DNA of 64,000 nt from Vandiemenella viatica (GCA_031002005.1 JARYHS010013630.1:236847539-236911538); one strand, 5' to 3'; numbered from the stretch's first letter, positions 1 through 13,522 are shown. Translations and numbers: made by a program. The notes: a model not told the origin generated them from the letters alone.

Positions 1-880
1 TAATGTGAAAGGTCATGGCAGGTTTAACTGATCAGGATAAAATACGAACTTAAATCTTCACATTAAATTCAGTATAATTAAAAAATCACGCACCTCTTTA
101 GTGACAGTAGTGGCTAAAAATTACAACGAAAAAATTTCGTTGAATCGTAGAGCACATATTAATTTAACCTTATTTCAGCAGTAAAATTTTAGTGGACGCA
201 ATTAATGTAAAATAAAATGATACGAAAAGGATACTTAGTGAAAGTATTCTGGCAATTAGTTCATAACATCTGTCATCATTTTTTACATATGCTCACTGGT
301 CTAAAATAGTTGCCGTTTTTAGGATAAAAAGTGTAAACCCATGATCGGTTTTGGGTATAGTCACGGTTCTACAACGGTCTTTCCAGTTGTTCTGTCCAAT
401 CTGTATCAGTAAACTACAATTCTGACTCACTAATGGTCAAAGTGTCAAGTTCTCAACTCGAGCCAAAGTGTCTTCCTACAATAAGCTCTAAACGGCTGCA
501 GGTGACTTAATTTCCCGCAATACTGTCTTTAACTGCTGTTCCACTCCTCCATTACATAGTGCATCGTCCCACTCCTCCATTATACGTATTCAACTCCATG
601 AATAACTGTATTCTTCCCGGCCAATGCTGCACTACAAAAACACAGCATTGTACTAGCTCAGAGGTCTGGCTGCCTCATAGTGATTAAGTCACATCTGGTT
701 TAACCAGGTTTGTGCACCTTTCGGTAGCTCTTAGTGGTTCACGTGACGGCTGATACGACTGTACAAAAGGAAATATCCTAAAATTATGTGTGTCATAACT
801 AAAAGATGATTAAGATTTTGATAAGAGTTTAAGGTCGTATTTAAATACATACACTCATGAGTTGTTTTCTTCCCTCTCTT

Positions 881-1115
881 ATTGCTTTACGCCTGGTCGA
901 CAGCGAGGTCATTAAAGGCGGGAAGGGACTGGGTTCAAGGAACGGGAAGGAATTCGGCCATGGCTTTTTTGAAGTAAGCATCCCGAGATTCGCCTGGAGT
1001 GATTTGGGGAAACCATGGAAAACCCAAATCTGGATGCCTGGACGGGTATTCGAACCTGCGTCCTCCCGAATGCGAGGCCAGGACCATGAGTTGTCCAGAG
1101 GACTTCACTGAACCA
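881..1115 (-). mobile_element. tRNA-derived SINE, family 1, near full length
   Basis: On the minus strand: a tRNA-like head with a box-B match (GGTTCGAATACC), the family body (gatttgggttttccatgg, then gccatggccgaattcc), and the 3' tail gaggcgtaaagcaata, here diverged. At least nine more related copies lie in this window. A weak 7-bp flank repeat (cactcat) may be the target duplication. Confidence 0.8.
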
Positions 1116-3330
1116 CTCATATTACTGTTATCTGAGACAAACATGGACATAAGCTAATTACAACAAAAAAAAAATTCTCATCTATGCTGCGAAGTTACAT
1201 CTAGTCATATTCTAACGATCAAAAATATGACACCCAAGAAACGGATAACAGTAATATAATTACACGCGTGTAATGATTTAGATGTTCAGTAGTTTGAAAC
1301 GCTTACAGAAGATTCACATTCAATGTGAAGTCAGAATAAAAACATTCACCTTCTAGTAAGCTCAAAGTGTCAGTGGAAAAAAATAAATATGTTTTATTCG
1401 AAACAAAATAGGACCTGAGAAGTGATACACAAGCAACTTTTAGATCACTCAAAAACGCAGATGATTCCATCGAAGAGGGGGATGTAGAAACCAAACAATA
1501 CGTTTACTAGTCAACTATTGATGCTGCAGTAATTCTTAAGGAATTAATATCAACACAAGTAACTGTTCTTAAATGTCGTATTGATATCACATTCATGTTC
1601 TAGTGGATGAAAACCATGACACTGGATTTATTTGATACGACATTTTAAAAGAAGAGATAGGTAAATTAATAACAGGAATTTATTTTAGAAACGAAATTAA
1701 CAAATATTCAGGTAAGATCTTAGACTCATAAGTGATGTAATATTAATGTGAATATCAAATACATGTGCAGTTCAGGACAATGGCCTACGACATGTAGGAT
1801 TGACGCTTGCAGCTAGCGCGCAAGAATTTAAAAATGGACTGTTTTTCCACCGATTATATGCAAGAAGCCAATCAGAATTAGCTGTGTGAGACACAACTGA
1901 GTGGGAGGGGAAAGCTGCGAACTGTAAATGCATACAGGGAACATGTATAACTAAGCGCTTTTTCTTTTGAATATCTATGGAGACTGCCCACTGGCCGTAG
2001 CATTATCCGTCGAGGTGTGGCAGGCAGCGACAGGAGAAAGGGCGACCTAGGGACAACGAAGAGGATATCTTTTGATGCTTTGAGCTCGGTGAAGCTAGAC
2101 TTGCGGAAATGAATTGTTCCAGTTGTCAATATTCTTCTTACTCAAATAGTTTGGTGGGATCTAATATTCAATAAATATTAACTGATTTCACTTTTCAATA
2201 TCCCATAATAATTTCCCCAAATTCATGATGACTTATGATGTATGAATATTAAATAATTATTTAAGTTTATCGTGAGAAGAAACTTTTCTAAAATTGAAGA
2301 TTTCCTTCCCCACTAGTAAATCAAACCAGTACAAAGTATCAAATATTGTTAAATCCCTGTTGACGGTATAATCATCTAAACATCCAATCCGCGATAACAA
2401 CTACACTGTCAGTCTTGTTCTTCAGTGGTAGAATCCACGCCAACCTCGAATATGCATCAATCTCCAGCAATATGATGCTATTTATGTTATAAAGGATGAA
2501 GGGAATGTTTCTAATATTGCGAAATATTCTGGTCTGCGGTCAAATATGTTTATATTCCTGCCAGAGTCTGCCCACACTTCAGTTTGGTTTTACTGTATTT
2601 GTACTAGCGTTCCCCTAATAAGTATGACTAACCCCCATTAATGATAACTCTCATCAACATTAAGAACATGAGAAACACGAGCTTGAGCGACATAGAAGAA
2701 TGAAAACTGATCTCGGTGTTTTCCTTATGACTACAAAATAGCGTGGTGTGAGACGTATCCTTTAAATCTCCCAACTAACCAGCCTAAGAAGACATGTAAA
2801 TAAAGAACTCTAACTTAAAATATTTAGGAATGAGCGTGTTGAACACCGAAATCTGTGAAAAACAGTGTCTTGTTAACAAAACGTGGTAGTGGTCTTAGCT
2901 CAGTGAACAAAGACTTTCCACAATTCAGTAACATGATCAATTAAACGTACCATTTAACCTCAAAAAGGATAACATACACTTGAACTGACACAAACCGGCG
3001 ACCGTCGATTCGTGAGGTTAGAGTTTTTAATTGATGAAGAATCGAAATTCTACTCCAAGTTTCTTTCTTCCCTTAAAACTTCCACTCTGTCGTTAGTACA
3101 ACGACTAAGGATAGCGAGGGAGAAGATATGATTGGATGGGTCAGAGCAAAGCTACTGTTGGTCATATAATGACACTAGCGAAGCTATAAAAGTAGAAGAT
3201 TCGATGTTATTCTTAAATTCCAGAGCCGGTACCACCACAAATTTCCCTTATTTAAACACATTTCTGTTAATTATATTCATCTCACTAGTTGTCAGAATTA
3301 TTTTCCTTTAGTTTAGTGATCTTTAGGTAC
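1116..3330. other. Sequence upstream of gene A exons (probably intron)
   Basis: AT-rich, with no exon resembling SDR exons 1-3 found on either strand. Bases 1-880 are the same. The missing 5' exons of gene A are therefore most likely outside the window. Confidence 0.45.
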
Positions 3331-3428
3331 GGGTGTCAGGGACTGGAATGAGTTACCAAGAGAAATGATGAATAATTTACCAAAAACGTTGAAAGAATTT
3401 AAAGATAAAATTTGTAGAGGGCAAATGT
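3331..3428 (+). mobile_element. LINE 3'-end fragment (C-terminal RT tail)
   Basis: The plus-strand reading GVRDWNELPREMMNNLP, then KTLKEFKDKI, is the typical C-terminal tail of CR1/Jockey-type non-LTR retrotransposons (xWNxLP...xFKxKL). It stops at a TAG at 3426-3428. No RT core remains. Confidence 0.6.
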
Positions 3429-3553
3429 AGGTGGATGCAGGATAGAGGGAAAATGGGGGTGTAGGGAAATTGCCACCAGAGCCTGTGCAAAGATAAATTT
3501 TGTAGAGGGCAAATGTAGGTGGGTACAGGATAGGGGGAAGATGGGGTTATAGA
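3404..3553 (+). repeat. Two-copy tandem duplication, 88-bp period
   Basis: The segment starting gataaaatttgtagagggc at 3404 recurs at 3492 with few changes (about 60 matched bases each). It overlaps the end of the LINE tail, so the LINE 3' end was duplicated locally. Confidence 0.75.
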
Positions 3554-4563
3554 TTGTGTGGTAATTAACGTCAGAAGATTTCTTTGAATAAATGGAGGTA
3601 TTTTTCAAGTGTCATTTCTACAGTTCCCGGAAAATCTAAATTTGAAGGGGCCGCACTTTGAACCCAACCTTCCCCTATCAGCAGTGCTGAATCGGGAAGA
3701 TGTCTGTTACATGAAATACAACCAGTTTATCTAAATACTCCCCGACCGAGACTGCTGCGTCTATCCGGTAATGTACGCATTAGATCTGCACTTAAATAGG
3801 TTAATCAAATACACTGCGATGCATCAGAACCTTAAACCCAAGGATCACCAAGCACGGAATAATAGAGCGGTAAATATATATCAGTTTTAAATACTCTAAC
3901 TAACACATTACCTAGTGTGCAAATAGCTGTCGTAAATCGTAAAGTGAGGTTACATGGGCCTAAGTGTTTAGGGCACGGTGTGGTGAGACACTTTTGTATG
4001 ACGACAAGCGCAGGTGGCTGGCTGGAGGAAGTAAATAATAATTTAATAAGCAGGTTCTAATAATGTGGGCGACAAATGCATGTAAGGGTAGCGGTTACCC
4101 ATACATATCAGAAACGGCCCGTGGATTTTTGCACGTGTCACTGGAGCTAATAATGGTCATTAAAAACTGACATAGTACTTAGTTGTAAAATTTGTTACTG
4201 AAATCTACTTGCGAAGGTGAAAACATGTAGATTTTTATAGCTGTAACACACATCGATATTTAGGCCAATAAATAGCCCATAATCGTCATAATAATCGGTA
4301 ATAAACGTTTAGGATGTCAAAAACGATTAAATGATTTAATATAATCGCGGTAGTTAAATTCTAGTATAACACACAGTTAGCCCGGAGCTTTTATGGAAAA
4401 AACGGACAGCAACAAGTTCAATGAAAGAAAAATGAGACAGGAGAGGGACGATGGGGGCAGAGATGGAAGCTTTAGTGAAAATGGCTTCACCTCACCTTGA
4501 TATGGCTTGTCGATATTTTCGTAATGTTCCATACCATGAAATTTTGATATGATATGATGAACA

Positions 4564-4720
4564 AGATTTGGGTTTTCCATGGTTTCCCCAAATCACTCCA
4601 GGCAAAATGCCGGGATGCTTCCTTCAAAAGGCCATTGCCGAATTCCTTCCCATTCCCATTCCTTGCCCCCCATCCTTTCCCGTCTCTAAAGACCTCGTAA
4701 AGCAGTTACAAAAAAAAAAA
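4564..4720 (+). mobile_element. SINE family 1, 5'-truncated
   Basis: Lacks the tRNA head. It starts at gatttgggttttccatgg and continues to gtaaagcagtt, followed by an A-run at 4709-4720. Its tail variant (cgtctctaaagacctc) matches the copy at 57740 rather than the copy at 5151, pointing to subfamilies. Confidence 0.8.
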
Positions 4721-5150
4721 GATTTCGCCACGGCTACTATACGAGAGTTTTGTTTGATGATTGGGGTATGAACTATTGAGAAGGTAGCCACCAACGTTCA
4801 CGAGATAAAAAAAAAAACAAAAAAAACGTAATGATATCATCGCAATTGTTGATTCTGTCTAGTCTGGATGTGTTAATAAATGAGCTAAGCAGCTAAATGA
4901 AAGCAACTGTGGTATGCAGTTGCCTGTTCTCTTAACTAACTTTATTGACCCGTTTAGAAAATGTTGGATCTGTTGCTTCATAAGTTTAACTATGTCTTGT
5001 TGTCGGTCTTGAAAGAGATTAATAAATAACGTTAACAGTATGACTGAGTCGTCTTTCAGGGTTATGTCGTCTGCTATTTCGGAGTCAATATTGCAGGCAT
5101 TGGTCTTATGGGAATTTAATTTTGTCCATTGTTGGGGGCTAAATCTTCAC

Positions 5151-5382
5151 CGAGCGTGGTGGGTAAATGGTTAACATTCTGACCTCGCATTCAGAGGACG
5201 CGGGTTCGAATCCCCGTCCGCGCATCCAGATTTGGGTTTTCCATGGTTTCCTCAAATCACTCCAGGCGAATGCCGGGATGCTTCCAGCAAAAGGCCATAG
5301 CCGAATTCCTTCCCGTTCCTTCTCCCCAGTCCCATCCCGCCTCTAAAATCCTTAGCTGTCTACGAGGCGTAAAGCAGTAAGG
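5151..5382 (+). mobile_element. SINE family 1, full length
   Basis: tRNA-like head with GGTTCGAATCCCC box B, family body, and tail gaggcgtaaagcagtaa. The flanks ggctaaatcttcac (5137-5150) and ggctaagtctacct (5387-5400) look like a diverged ~14-bp target-site duplication. Confidence 0.85.
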
Positions 5383-6437
5383 AAAAGGCTAAGTCTACCT
5401 CGGGTTTCTCAGGACACAATTTGGAAGTAATATTATGGAGTCTGGAACAGTTTGTATAATTTATATGGTCTTCTTTATGGGTAAATATGATAACAGTGGC
5501 ATTGCCGACGCAATGGATGCATGTAGGGATTCGCTCAGTATATGAAGTGGAGGAATGTTGAATACTGAGAGAATAGGCTCTTATTCCAACAGAAGAGGTG
5601 GGGGATGAGTTGGTTCTGAGTAGTATCACCATATATTAAAACAGAAATATTCTTCCAGAGTATGATGATATCTACTACCTAAAAATTTATTTGATGTTAT
5701 GACGGGCATAATAATGGAGGGTTTTATTGTCTGTCTTGATCGTATTAGTAATAGTTTAGTAAACTCGAGATAAACTTTCTTTGGTCTGATCGAGCTAGTC
5801 CGTTTTCCTTTTTGTAAATGTTGAAATCAACCCCGTTGATGCCGACAGAAAAAGTCGTTCAAGGGGTAGGTTGAGGAGTAACGAAATGGGGAACTGCATG
5901 TGTGACAGTAACTTTGGAATGAATTGCGTCAGCAAGATGGGAAAGTAACAGGCTGGCGAGTAATAAGGGTTGCTCGATTGACCTCAATAACTGAAGGTTT
6001 TTCTAATATATCGGTAAAAGGCTTTATCAATTTCTTTATGTGTTATTTAAGAAACGATGTTGTTCAGGAAACAGGTGTGAACTGGTGAGGGCTGCGGTGA
6101 TAGGGAAAGTGATGGATAGACAGTTTTGGGACGGACTGTGATTTTGGTTAGAGAATTGGATTGCTTTCTAATGCTTTAGAGTATGGTGATGGCTTCATAG
6201 GCTCCTAGGACATGGGTAATAGTGGAGAGGAGGGGTCGTTGTGTTTAGATTTCTTGACGATAGGAAGAGTGGAGTTTGAAAAACTTACGGGGAACTTTGT
6301 CTTGGTGCCTTTTGGGTGAGTGGGGGAAAAATGGAATAGCCCAACTTTAAAGCAATCTAAATAATTTTGGATATGACATTGGGATGTCAAGGTGAGTTGT
6401 GACGTGTTTGTCACCGAGGCTGAGATATTTTATGACT

Positions 6438-6650
6438 TTACTCCTCGTCGACGTCTAGATCGTTAAAGCAGAGAAATGACTGGGGGGGAATGGAATGGGA
6501 AGGAATTCTGCCATGGCTTTACGGAGGAACTATCCCGACATTCGCTTGCTGTGATTTCGGGATACCAAGGAAAATCGAAATCTTGATTGCCGAACTAGGA
6601 TTCGAACAGTGAGGCACCGCACCCAACACGCTCCGTACTGAGGTTTTCAC
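6438..6650 (-). mobile_element. SINE family 1, degenerate copy
   Basis: The minus strand shows the diverged tail (cctcgtcgacgtctagatc on plus), ggaatgggaaggaattc, a decayed middle, and a box-B remnant (ctaggattcgaac on plus). It is an old copy. Confidence 0.65.
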
Positions 6651-6998
6651 CGTTAGTTATCAATATCCAGTGCCACTTCCTACTCATAGTTCTACAGAGA
6701 GCAAGAGTTTCTGACAAACTTTCAGATAAAATGAGAAGTTCTGTGAAAATAAGAAATGAAATGGTTTGCTAATCTCGATACAAGGTCTAGAAGTGCCCAA
6801 AAAGAAAATGTAATAACCAAAACGGCAGGAGCAGTCTGTTGCTACTAATAGGGAATGTCGGTCTGATGTGATCAGAGTAAACACCCAGAGATTGATACAT
6901 GTGTGTTGCACTATTTTTTCATTGGTTTTTGTCGCTCTTTATGGCGATAGATATATACGTTTGACTGTGCTTCAGTAATACATGTCGTATAACCTAAT

Positions 6999-7148
6999 GG
7001 CGTGGTTAAGTCTGATTAAGGTACGTAAATGGAGATTGAAAGGACCTCGATTTGAATCCTAGTCAGCTGAAAGTTTTAAGGACTTTATTCATTGTTTTAA
7101 CATATGGGAAAAAACATTACTTTGTTCACGTTCGACGTTAAACTGTAG
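6999..7148 (+). mobile_element. SINE family 2 candidate (tRNA-like), copy 1
   Basis: A tRNA-like start (ggcgtggttaagtctgatt), a box-B-like cgatttgaatcctag, a T/A-rich stretch, then cgttaaactgtaggt. The same order of blocks occurs at 29553-29710 and 56465-56625. Confidence 0.5.
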
Positions 7149-7519
7149 GTACACTTTACCACGTAGAATTACCGGCGTTCGTTAAGCGGCAACGACAGAG
7201 GTGATTTTAAGGAAAAAATTTAGGAAACTGACGAGTCATTATTTGCTTCTAACAAAGCCGTTTAGACTCATCAGTCACGACAAAATATTCATTTTGATTT
7301 AGAAATATTTCAGTTGTAATCTTTACACTTACCATCAGTAAAACTCTAAAGTAGATTATAGCTTCTATGAGATGCATCAGACTATTTTTCTTTGTAATAT
7401 ATATTTTGATTAGGTGGAAGTGCTTTTTGTTTACAGTTCATTACTGTTCCTCATGTTCTCAGTAATAATAAAACAAATATTGCTGGTAATCATTAAACTA
7501 ATGTTTCTCTCACTTCAAG

Positions 7520-7637
7520 GTTTTATGACTGCATTCAGGGAGGAGTTAAGGAACAAAGGTAGACAGAACATAAAGACTACTGTTGCATGTCCGTACTTCT
7601 TCAAGACTCCTTACGTTGATGATGCCTTCGAACTGAG
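7520..7637 (+). CDS. Gene A exon (equivalent to gene B exon 4)
   Basis: 118 bp, entered in phase 1 after acceptor cttcaag and left at donor gtttgt, a weaker donor than the gtgagt of gene B. It encodes FMTAFREELRNKG, then the beta strand TTVACPYFFKTPYVDDAF. Unlike the paralogue it keeps the proline after the Cys (CCG at 7591-7593), which is standard at this SDR turn. It differs from the gene B exon at about 9 of 40 residues. Confidence 0.88.
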
Positions 7638-10600
7638 GTTTGTAACTTTTATTTAAGAGAAAATAAGAAATTTGTTATTTAGTTACATCTCAAGCAACAC
7701 AAGTCATTTGTAATTTTCTACAACATCGAAATATTTACCATAGGTATATTTTTATGATTTTTAAAAAAAATTCTTAAAAAAACTTTTGGATATTATGGGT
7801 CATATCCTCAACTGGGATAGAATAAATTTCTATAAATAATTGCCACGCGAATGCAATTAAATTTGTTTATTTCTGATTTATTTTCCGAACGCGTTTCATT
7901 TCACTCTCTGAAGCATATTCAGCGGTTCTATATTTTTCGTTGCTTACATTTGATAAGCTATATACAGTGTTTCCAGAGGATGCCGAAATTACTGTATTAG
8001 TTTAACGTATTGCATTACATCTACTAATTCTGCGAAATAACTTGCAATATACGCTAGTATTTTAAGAATTTTGCTTTAAACCATTGAAAGGAAAGAAGTT
8101 TGAAGTAGAGACCAGGCCGCCCGCAAAGCTGGTTTAATCGATTAATATATAATCATGTTGCAGAATCCCGGCCTTGCCTGTGGAAGAGGTGGCGACTGGA
8201 ATCATAGATGGCATTCGTAGAGAGAAGACAATAATTATTATGCCGAAGCTGCTTGCTGTTCTATGTACCTTAAAAGAGTGAGTGTAGTATTATAGCAATA
8301 AAATACTTAATTGTATGATTAATTGATCAGAACTTCATGTGCAGAGACTGTTTGAAGAGGCATATTTCATGAAACGAAATTTATATATAGAAAGAACTTT
8401 ATGAACTCAACTCAAACACGTCTCAGCATTAGCTAACAAAAAAAAAAAAACTGTTGTATCTGACAGGATTCTACAGTGACAGAGAAAGACCACACGTAGT
8501 GCCTTTAGCAGAGCTCGATCGCATTTTATTACGCGTTCGTTTCTAGTACAGAGTCTAGCAGTGAGTTTGAACTTGGATCAACTCAAAGTCAAACTATTCA
8601 AATTCCATTTTACGATGTTTTCCCAAGTTACTCCACATAAATGGCGTAATAGTTCCTTCACGAGAAGCTGTGGTCTTTCTCTTTCCTTTACTTGCTCTCA
8701 TTTCTCTCCAGAATATAATCACTTTGTCATTAAGGAACAGTGGAGTCTGTAAAAAAAAAAATACTGAACCTTTGGAATCATGAAATCGTCCAACATAAGT
8801 ATAACTACTGTAGTTCTGCTAGGTGAAACAGTAGACTATCTTTAGATAATAAATGAATCGCTTTTGATATTCCTAAAATATTCATAGCTTCTGGATTTCC
8901 TGCTAGAATGCTGCGGTAGTAGAAATAGGTGACCAAATAGACATTGATTACAAATACAAGCCGGAGAAAATTATAATTTCCATAGAAATTGGGGAAATTG
9001 ATGAAACCATAAAACATGAGTATACAAGGAAGGTGAACGGGAGTTATGAGAATATACGATAGCCAGTTACAGGGTTTTAATTAGTGAAATGTAAATGTAT
9101 AATGATGAAACTAACAGTATTCTGCAACTTAATACCGGTGCATAGTGAAAGTGTTGTTTGAGGTGTAGATTCTTGATTAAAGGAAGGAAAAAAAATTTTG
9201 AAATAATTTTCAGGTGCTCTTAGAAAGACTGTTACAGTTTTTGATTTATTAGGGATAGTTTTTGTCGTAATACGAAAGCAAAGTTGAGTGAATTAAACAC
9301 GTCACGTTGGCCAGTATCTCGTATTTAGAGTACTCGTGAGGCTATATTTTCTGTTTGCCATTTAACCATCATGATAAATATGTAGAAGTTGGTCGTCATT
9401 AGATTGATTCCACACATTTATGAGTAACTGGTTTTAAATTTGCACATATATTTAATTACGAGTTGAAGTAAAAATAGTAAGCAAGAATAATATCGTTACA
9501 ATAAATCAAATCCAATAACTTTATAATATAAATTATAACCGCAATTTCTTGATACATTCCTGCAGTGAATCCATGTTGTCTACTTATTTAAAATACAACA
9601 GTGACTGATAAAACATTAAAAAGTCACAATAAACTGACTTCTCCGATAACATGTGACAGATCGGTACGACGTGAGTCAAACAAAGTCGTTGCTGGGAATT
9701 ACGTTGTTAAGAGCTGGACTGGAATGAATAAACCGTGATTACCATTTTCGACGACTGCAGCTCGATCTGCAATAGTGCACCACCATTTTATGACGCTGGC
9801 GATCTGAAACTCGAATCTCGCCTCCTACGGCGACTGGATAGAGGCCTTGTATGTCAGTGTGATTGCGACGTCAATTAAGCGGATCAAATTATACGAGATC
9901 GTTCACTCTAAAATTTTGACTGGAAATTGAAAAAACTTTAAACGATGAAGTTCAACTTAATTCGTGCGCTGTTGAATCTAGCAACTGAGTGCATAACTGC
10001 CAAAACCAGTTTTTCCACTTTGGAAGGCAACCTTCTTACTGCATTTGCAGCACCCGCAAGTATGCAGAAACCAGTCTCGACATTTCTGAAACAAGATCCG
10101 TTAGTTGGTCATGAAATATTGAAATAATGATAAATAAGGCTGTTTGTTCATCAAGTCTTCCCTTTCGGTCCACACATTCACACTTCTAATTGGTCAGCAT
10201 ATCAGCCTCGATCCCGCAGTTCTAACTAAAGTGACTTTTCCTTCTCCCCGTCCCAACTATGATATTTCCCCATGCGGACATTCCTACAGCATGCTGTGTT
10301 TTGTATATAATCGTTTGCTAAGTCTATGCATTGTCCCCATCACACGCTTGGTGTTCGTCGAATATCAGACGCTTCGTTCATACTGCAAGTCTCTTTATTG
10401 TTAACGCGTTTCTGTCAGATAAGCCAAGCTTCTCCGTGGCCAGTTCGCTGTCTCTAGGAGTTTTTCCCTACATGTTGCCACTAAGGTGAGTGACAGTTGG
10501 CTCTCTTTGGCATTCCATTCTCAGCGTCTGTTTGCATTACGGATAATGCGTTGTTCCCGTAGACTTTGTACAAACAAATAATAAAATTATTCGTCCTAGC

Positions 10601-13308
10601 AATAAACATACACATTGTCACATGTATGTTAAGTTACAAGAGGAATTAGTAACCCTGAAGGAAAAATTAAATTCCTTTTCGATATTCTGATGTGGGAATA
10701 GGATGGTAAAAAATGGAGGGGACTGAAATTTACCAGGAGTTGCTGCGAAAATAACAGCTTTAATAACACACAAGAACAGAGATTTTCAAAGGAGCTATTA
10801 TACAATTAATAGAACAGAACAGGACAATATATGTTGAGTATCTTGGTATTAAACGATGTATACAGTTTCAGGATATAGAAGGAGTAAGTGACCATGAAGC
10901 AATTACAGCGCATATATCTGGGTTCGGTAAATCAATAATCAAAACTCTATTAGAGATACAAATGTAAAGAATGCAAAGAGATATTTCAGGGAAATGTTTA
11001 GCAAGTTGAAAGAATGCGCCAGAGGAGTGGATAGGAACTGGGAACAGTTCAAAGACAAAATAATAATAGGAAAACAAATTTTTATTCCAAAACAAAGGAA
11101 ATAATACATGGAACCTAGATTTACTGCAGTTTTATAGGCTAAATATGTTGGCAAGTGGAATGGCTGAATATTCAAATACATCATAATTGTCTGTGAAGAT
11201 AGTACGTTGTGTATCGGCATCAAGTGTTTAGAAGAGGCTATTCATGTAACTCTTAATTTGTAGGCTTCATGCGAAATATCTCGGATGAAATTGATTAGGA
11301 AGGCCAATTTGATAATGTAATGGCTGGATCTCTCCAAATCATTTTACATAGTGGGATATAAAGTGGTAGTAAATATTTTTAATCCGTTGTGGTAGTTGAG
11401 AAAGTGAGTAGGTTGATGGAGGAATTATTAGAGGTCGGAAGTGTTGAGTTAGGAAACGAAATGCTCTATCTAAAGAGTTGGAATAGTTGTGGTATATAGG
11501 GACCATTGTCGCTCATTGTTCTTTAGAGCCAGAACTTAGTTGTTGTTTTTTTTAGATGTCGTAACGTTATATAATAGGATTAAAACATGGGACAGTTGTG
11601 ATCAACTACAGATGGATCTGGACAATCTAGTTGAATGAGCAAAGATGGGTTCAAGATAAATGCCGAAACAGAGTTGACTTGTTAGATACACTGAAAAATA
11701 AATGTTTTGAGTTATTAATAAGTTAGATAGGTAAATGTTTGTTGAAGGTACAAAGTGTAAATACATTAGCACATCATTTGATGTTAAATTTAATCGGGCG
11801 AGACGTATCGTTTAAGTGGTTGGAAAAGATTTGCAAAATCTTGCATTTGTAGACTCGTTGCACAGGGAACGTATTAGGGAAGTGAAAAGATTGGAAAACA
11901 AAACTTATTCCGAACGTTGCTGGAATACGGTGGGTAGTACGGTGGAAGCTAAATATGTTTGTGTAAATTACCGCAGAATACAATCTGTAACTAACGTGAC
12001 TAGGTGAGGAATCATAGGAATACACGAGTCGAGTAAAAATGTATGGAGTGTACAACGCATATGTTAGTTATGAGGGCTGGATTGTTATTGGCAGAAGAAT
12101 TAGAAACAGTACATAGAAGAAAAGAGGTGATGATGTCACATTATAAGTAAGAAAGATTTTTTTGATGTTCTTTCATGAATAATACGACTGAAACTAACTG
12201 ACTTGTGCTTTTTGAGAATAATCTGTAGGAAAACATTGGTGTATTTATGATATGGATGAATAATCTTTGGATTCATTTTTTCGGGATACGATTATTATAT
12301 TTATTCTTGCATCTTACGGAAGGCAACTGGCTGCGCATATCAAATGGTGTTAACAGCGCTTAGCGGTTTTTAGATACTACTTCGGTGAAGTGCGGATTAT
12401 TTTTTCAGTACTTGGTAATAAATCTTTAATGTGAACATCAGAGTATTATCACAACTGTTGATGTAGCTAGTTTCTCATTTTACGCACATTTTTACAGTTT
12501 TTATTGTTTTGAGGATATTTTCATTAATTATTTCAAGATATTTAATTTGCTAATAGTAACACATTACTTTGAATAGTTCCAGTGACAAATCTGATTGAGC
12601 TTAACATTATGTTGTTGTAATTATGCAATAAATCCAGAGCTAAATTAAGTTTCAGTTACCTGCTTTGAATAAATTTTTCAGGTTATGTTGTGATTTAATA
12701 TTGGCAAAACAAATAGCAATGAAATCCAAGCTCTGACATTCTTGAATACAAAATATCTTCTATTTACCACTGATCTACGAGAAGAAACTAATATCTAAGA
12801 AGAATGATTTGTCAATTTGACTGCAGATGTATAACTCTGAAGACTGTTATCCTGTCATTGAGTCGTTTGGTTATATTTTGATATCAGCAGAAAATCTGTA
12901 CACTCCATTGTGATTTATAATAAATATAAATAAAATTCCAACGTTTTAGTGTTGCAACTCAACGTTCGCAAACTACGCTTTGAGCACTGTTTCTCGTGGA
13001 TATTTATGAAATGTTCACATCGTTAACAATATTCTTTTCGTGTTTAATAAAGGGAAATTTGTTTATCGAACGGTGAATCTTTTAATGGATAACATATGAA
13101 GTGATGATTTTTATTAATAATTCAAACTCATTTTATAACTTGAATTTGTTCTAATATGTATTCTGCATCTTTCAGTATATTTCCGGAGTGCGTCGTCGAC
13201 AGGGTGAAAGACTTTTTCTGGTTTCGAATGAAACAGGCTCCTAACGAACTGGCTGACGAAGCAACATTTGTCAGAACAGCTCATCTGGTGCACGAAAAGT
13301 CGCCTTAG
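7520..13308 (+). CDS. Gene A: SDR16C-type short-chain dehydrogenase, 3' half (last three coding exons)
   Basis: Join of 7520-7637, 8164-8277 and 13176-13308. The pieces encode the C-terminal ~122 residues of a short-chain dehydrogenase/reductase. Family knowledge: SDR16C enzymes (epidermal retinol dehydrogenase 2, 17-beta-HSD 11/13) are NAD(P)-dependent oxidoreductases of retinoids, steroids or other lipophilic alcohols on ER or lipid-droplet membranes. Seen: the segment after the YxxxK helix (FMTAFREELRNKG), the beta-6 strand and Cys-Pro turn (TTVACPYFFKTP), a helix with GIIDGIRREKT, and the C-terminal DRVKDFFWFRM segment. Every junction has AG/GT borders and compatible phases. The Rossmann nucleotide site and catalytic Ser-Tyr-Lys exons are not in the window and presumably lie left of base 1. 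Exon lengths equal those of gene B. I cannot tell whether the missing 5' part is intact. The exact substrate is unknown. Confidence 0.85.
8164..8277 (+). CDS. Gene A exon (equivalent to gene B exon 5)
   Basis: 114 bp after acceptor tgttgcag, ending at donor gtgagt. It encodes IPALPVEEVATGIIDGIRRE, then KTIIIMPKLLAVLCTLK. In SDR16C proteins this is the helix (EDVAxxIIDGI) followed by the membrane-proximal MPK strand. The split Arg codon with the previous exon and the split Asp codon with the next match gene B exactly. Confidence 0.88.
8278..10679. other. Gene A intron sequence without recognisable gene
   Basis: AT-rich intron. An A12 run at 8440-8451 is the only obvious simple repeat. Short open frames near 8561, 9945 and 10144 have no family features. 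The stretch 9945-10560 is less AT-rich than its surroundings but I do not recognise it. Confidence 0.5.
10680..12010 (+). pseudogene. Decayed non-LTR retrotransposon in gene A last intron
   Basis: Plus-strand fragments in several frames resemble a LINE ORF2. GVSDHEAITAHI near 10881 matches the SDH motif ending the AP-endonuclease. NWEQFKDKIIIGKQIFIPK near 11036 matches the linker that follows it. QLQMDLDNLVE near 11602 and GKDLQNLAFVD near 11819 fit the region after the RT palm. Frameshifts and stops are frequent and the catalytic YxDD box is not seen. Probably CR1/L2/Jockey-like; clade unsure. Confidence 0.5.
13176..13308 (+). CDS. Gene A last coding exon with stop
   Basis: 133 bp after acceptor tctttcag. 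It encodes IFPECVVDRVKDFFWFRM, then a tail ending HLVHEKSP and TAG at 13306-13308. The core matches gene B (DRVKD-[FY]-FWFRM, NELA-[DA]-EATF), but the last ~12 residues are unrelated between the paralogues. That suggests a free C-terminus under weak constraint. Confidence 0.85.
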
Positions 13309-13513
13309 GAGAAGAAAAGGAAATAGAATACGATTGTAAATCTTTTATAGCAAGTCTTCGTTCAGGCTCACTCAGAGTCAGTCAGTAACATTATGTTTCC
13401 TTTAACAAGAAATTATTGTGAATGCTTTTTGCGCAATAATACTTAGATCAAGAAACACTATAATCGCATGAAAAATAATGGACTTCAGATTTTTATTTAC
13501 GTTCATGAAACGA

Positions 13514-13522
13514 TTTTTTTTT

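Noticed and set aside
9945..10404. Two adjacent short open frames (60 and 86 codons)
   Set aside because: Inside the gene A intron, no motifs, no conserved neighbours; likely chance.
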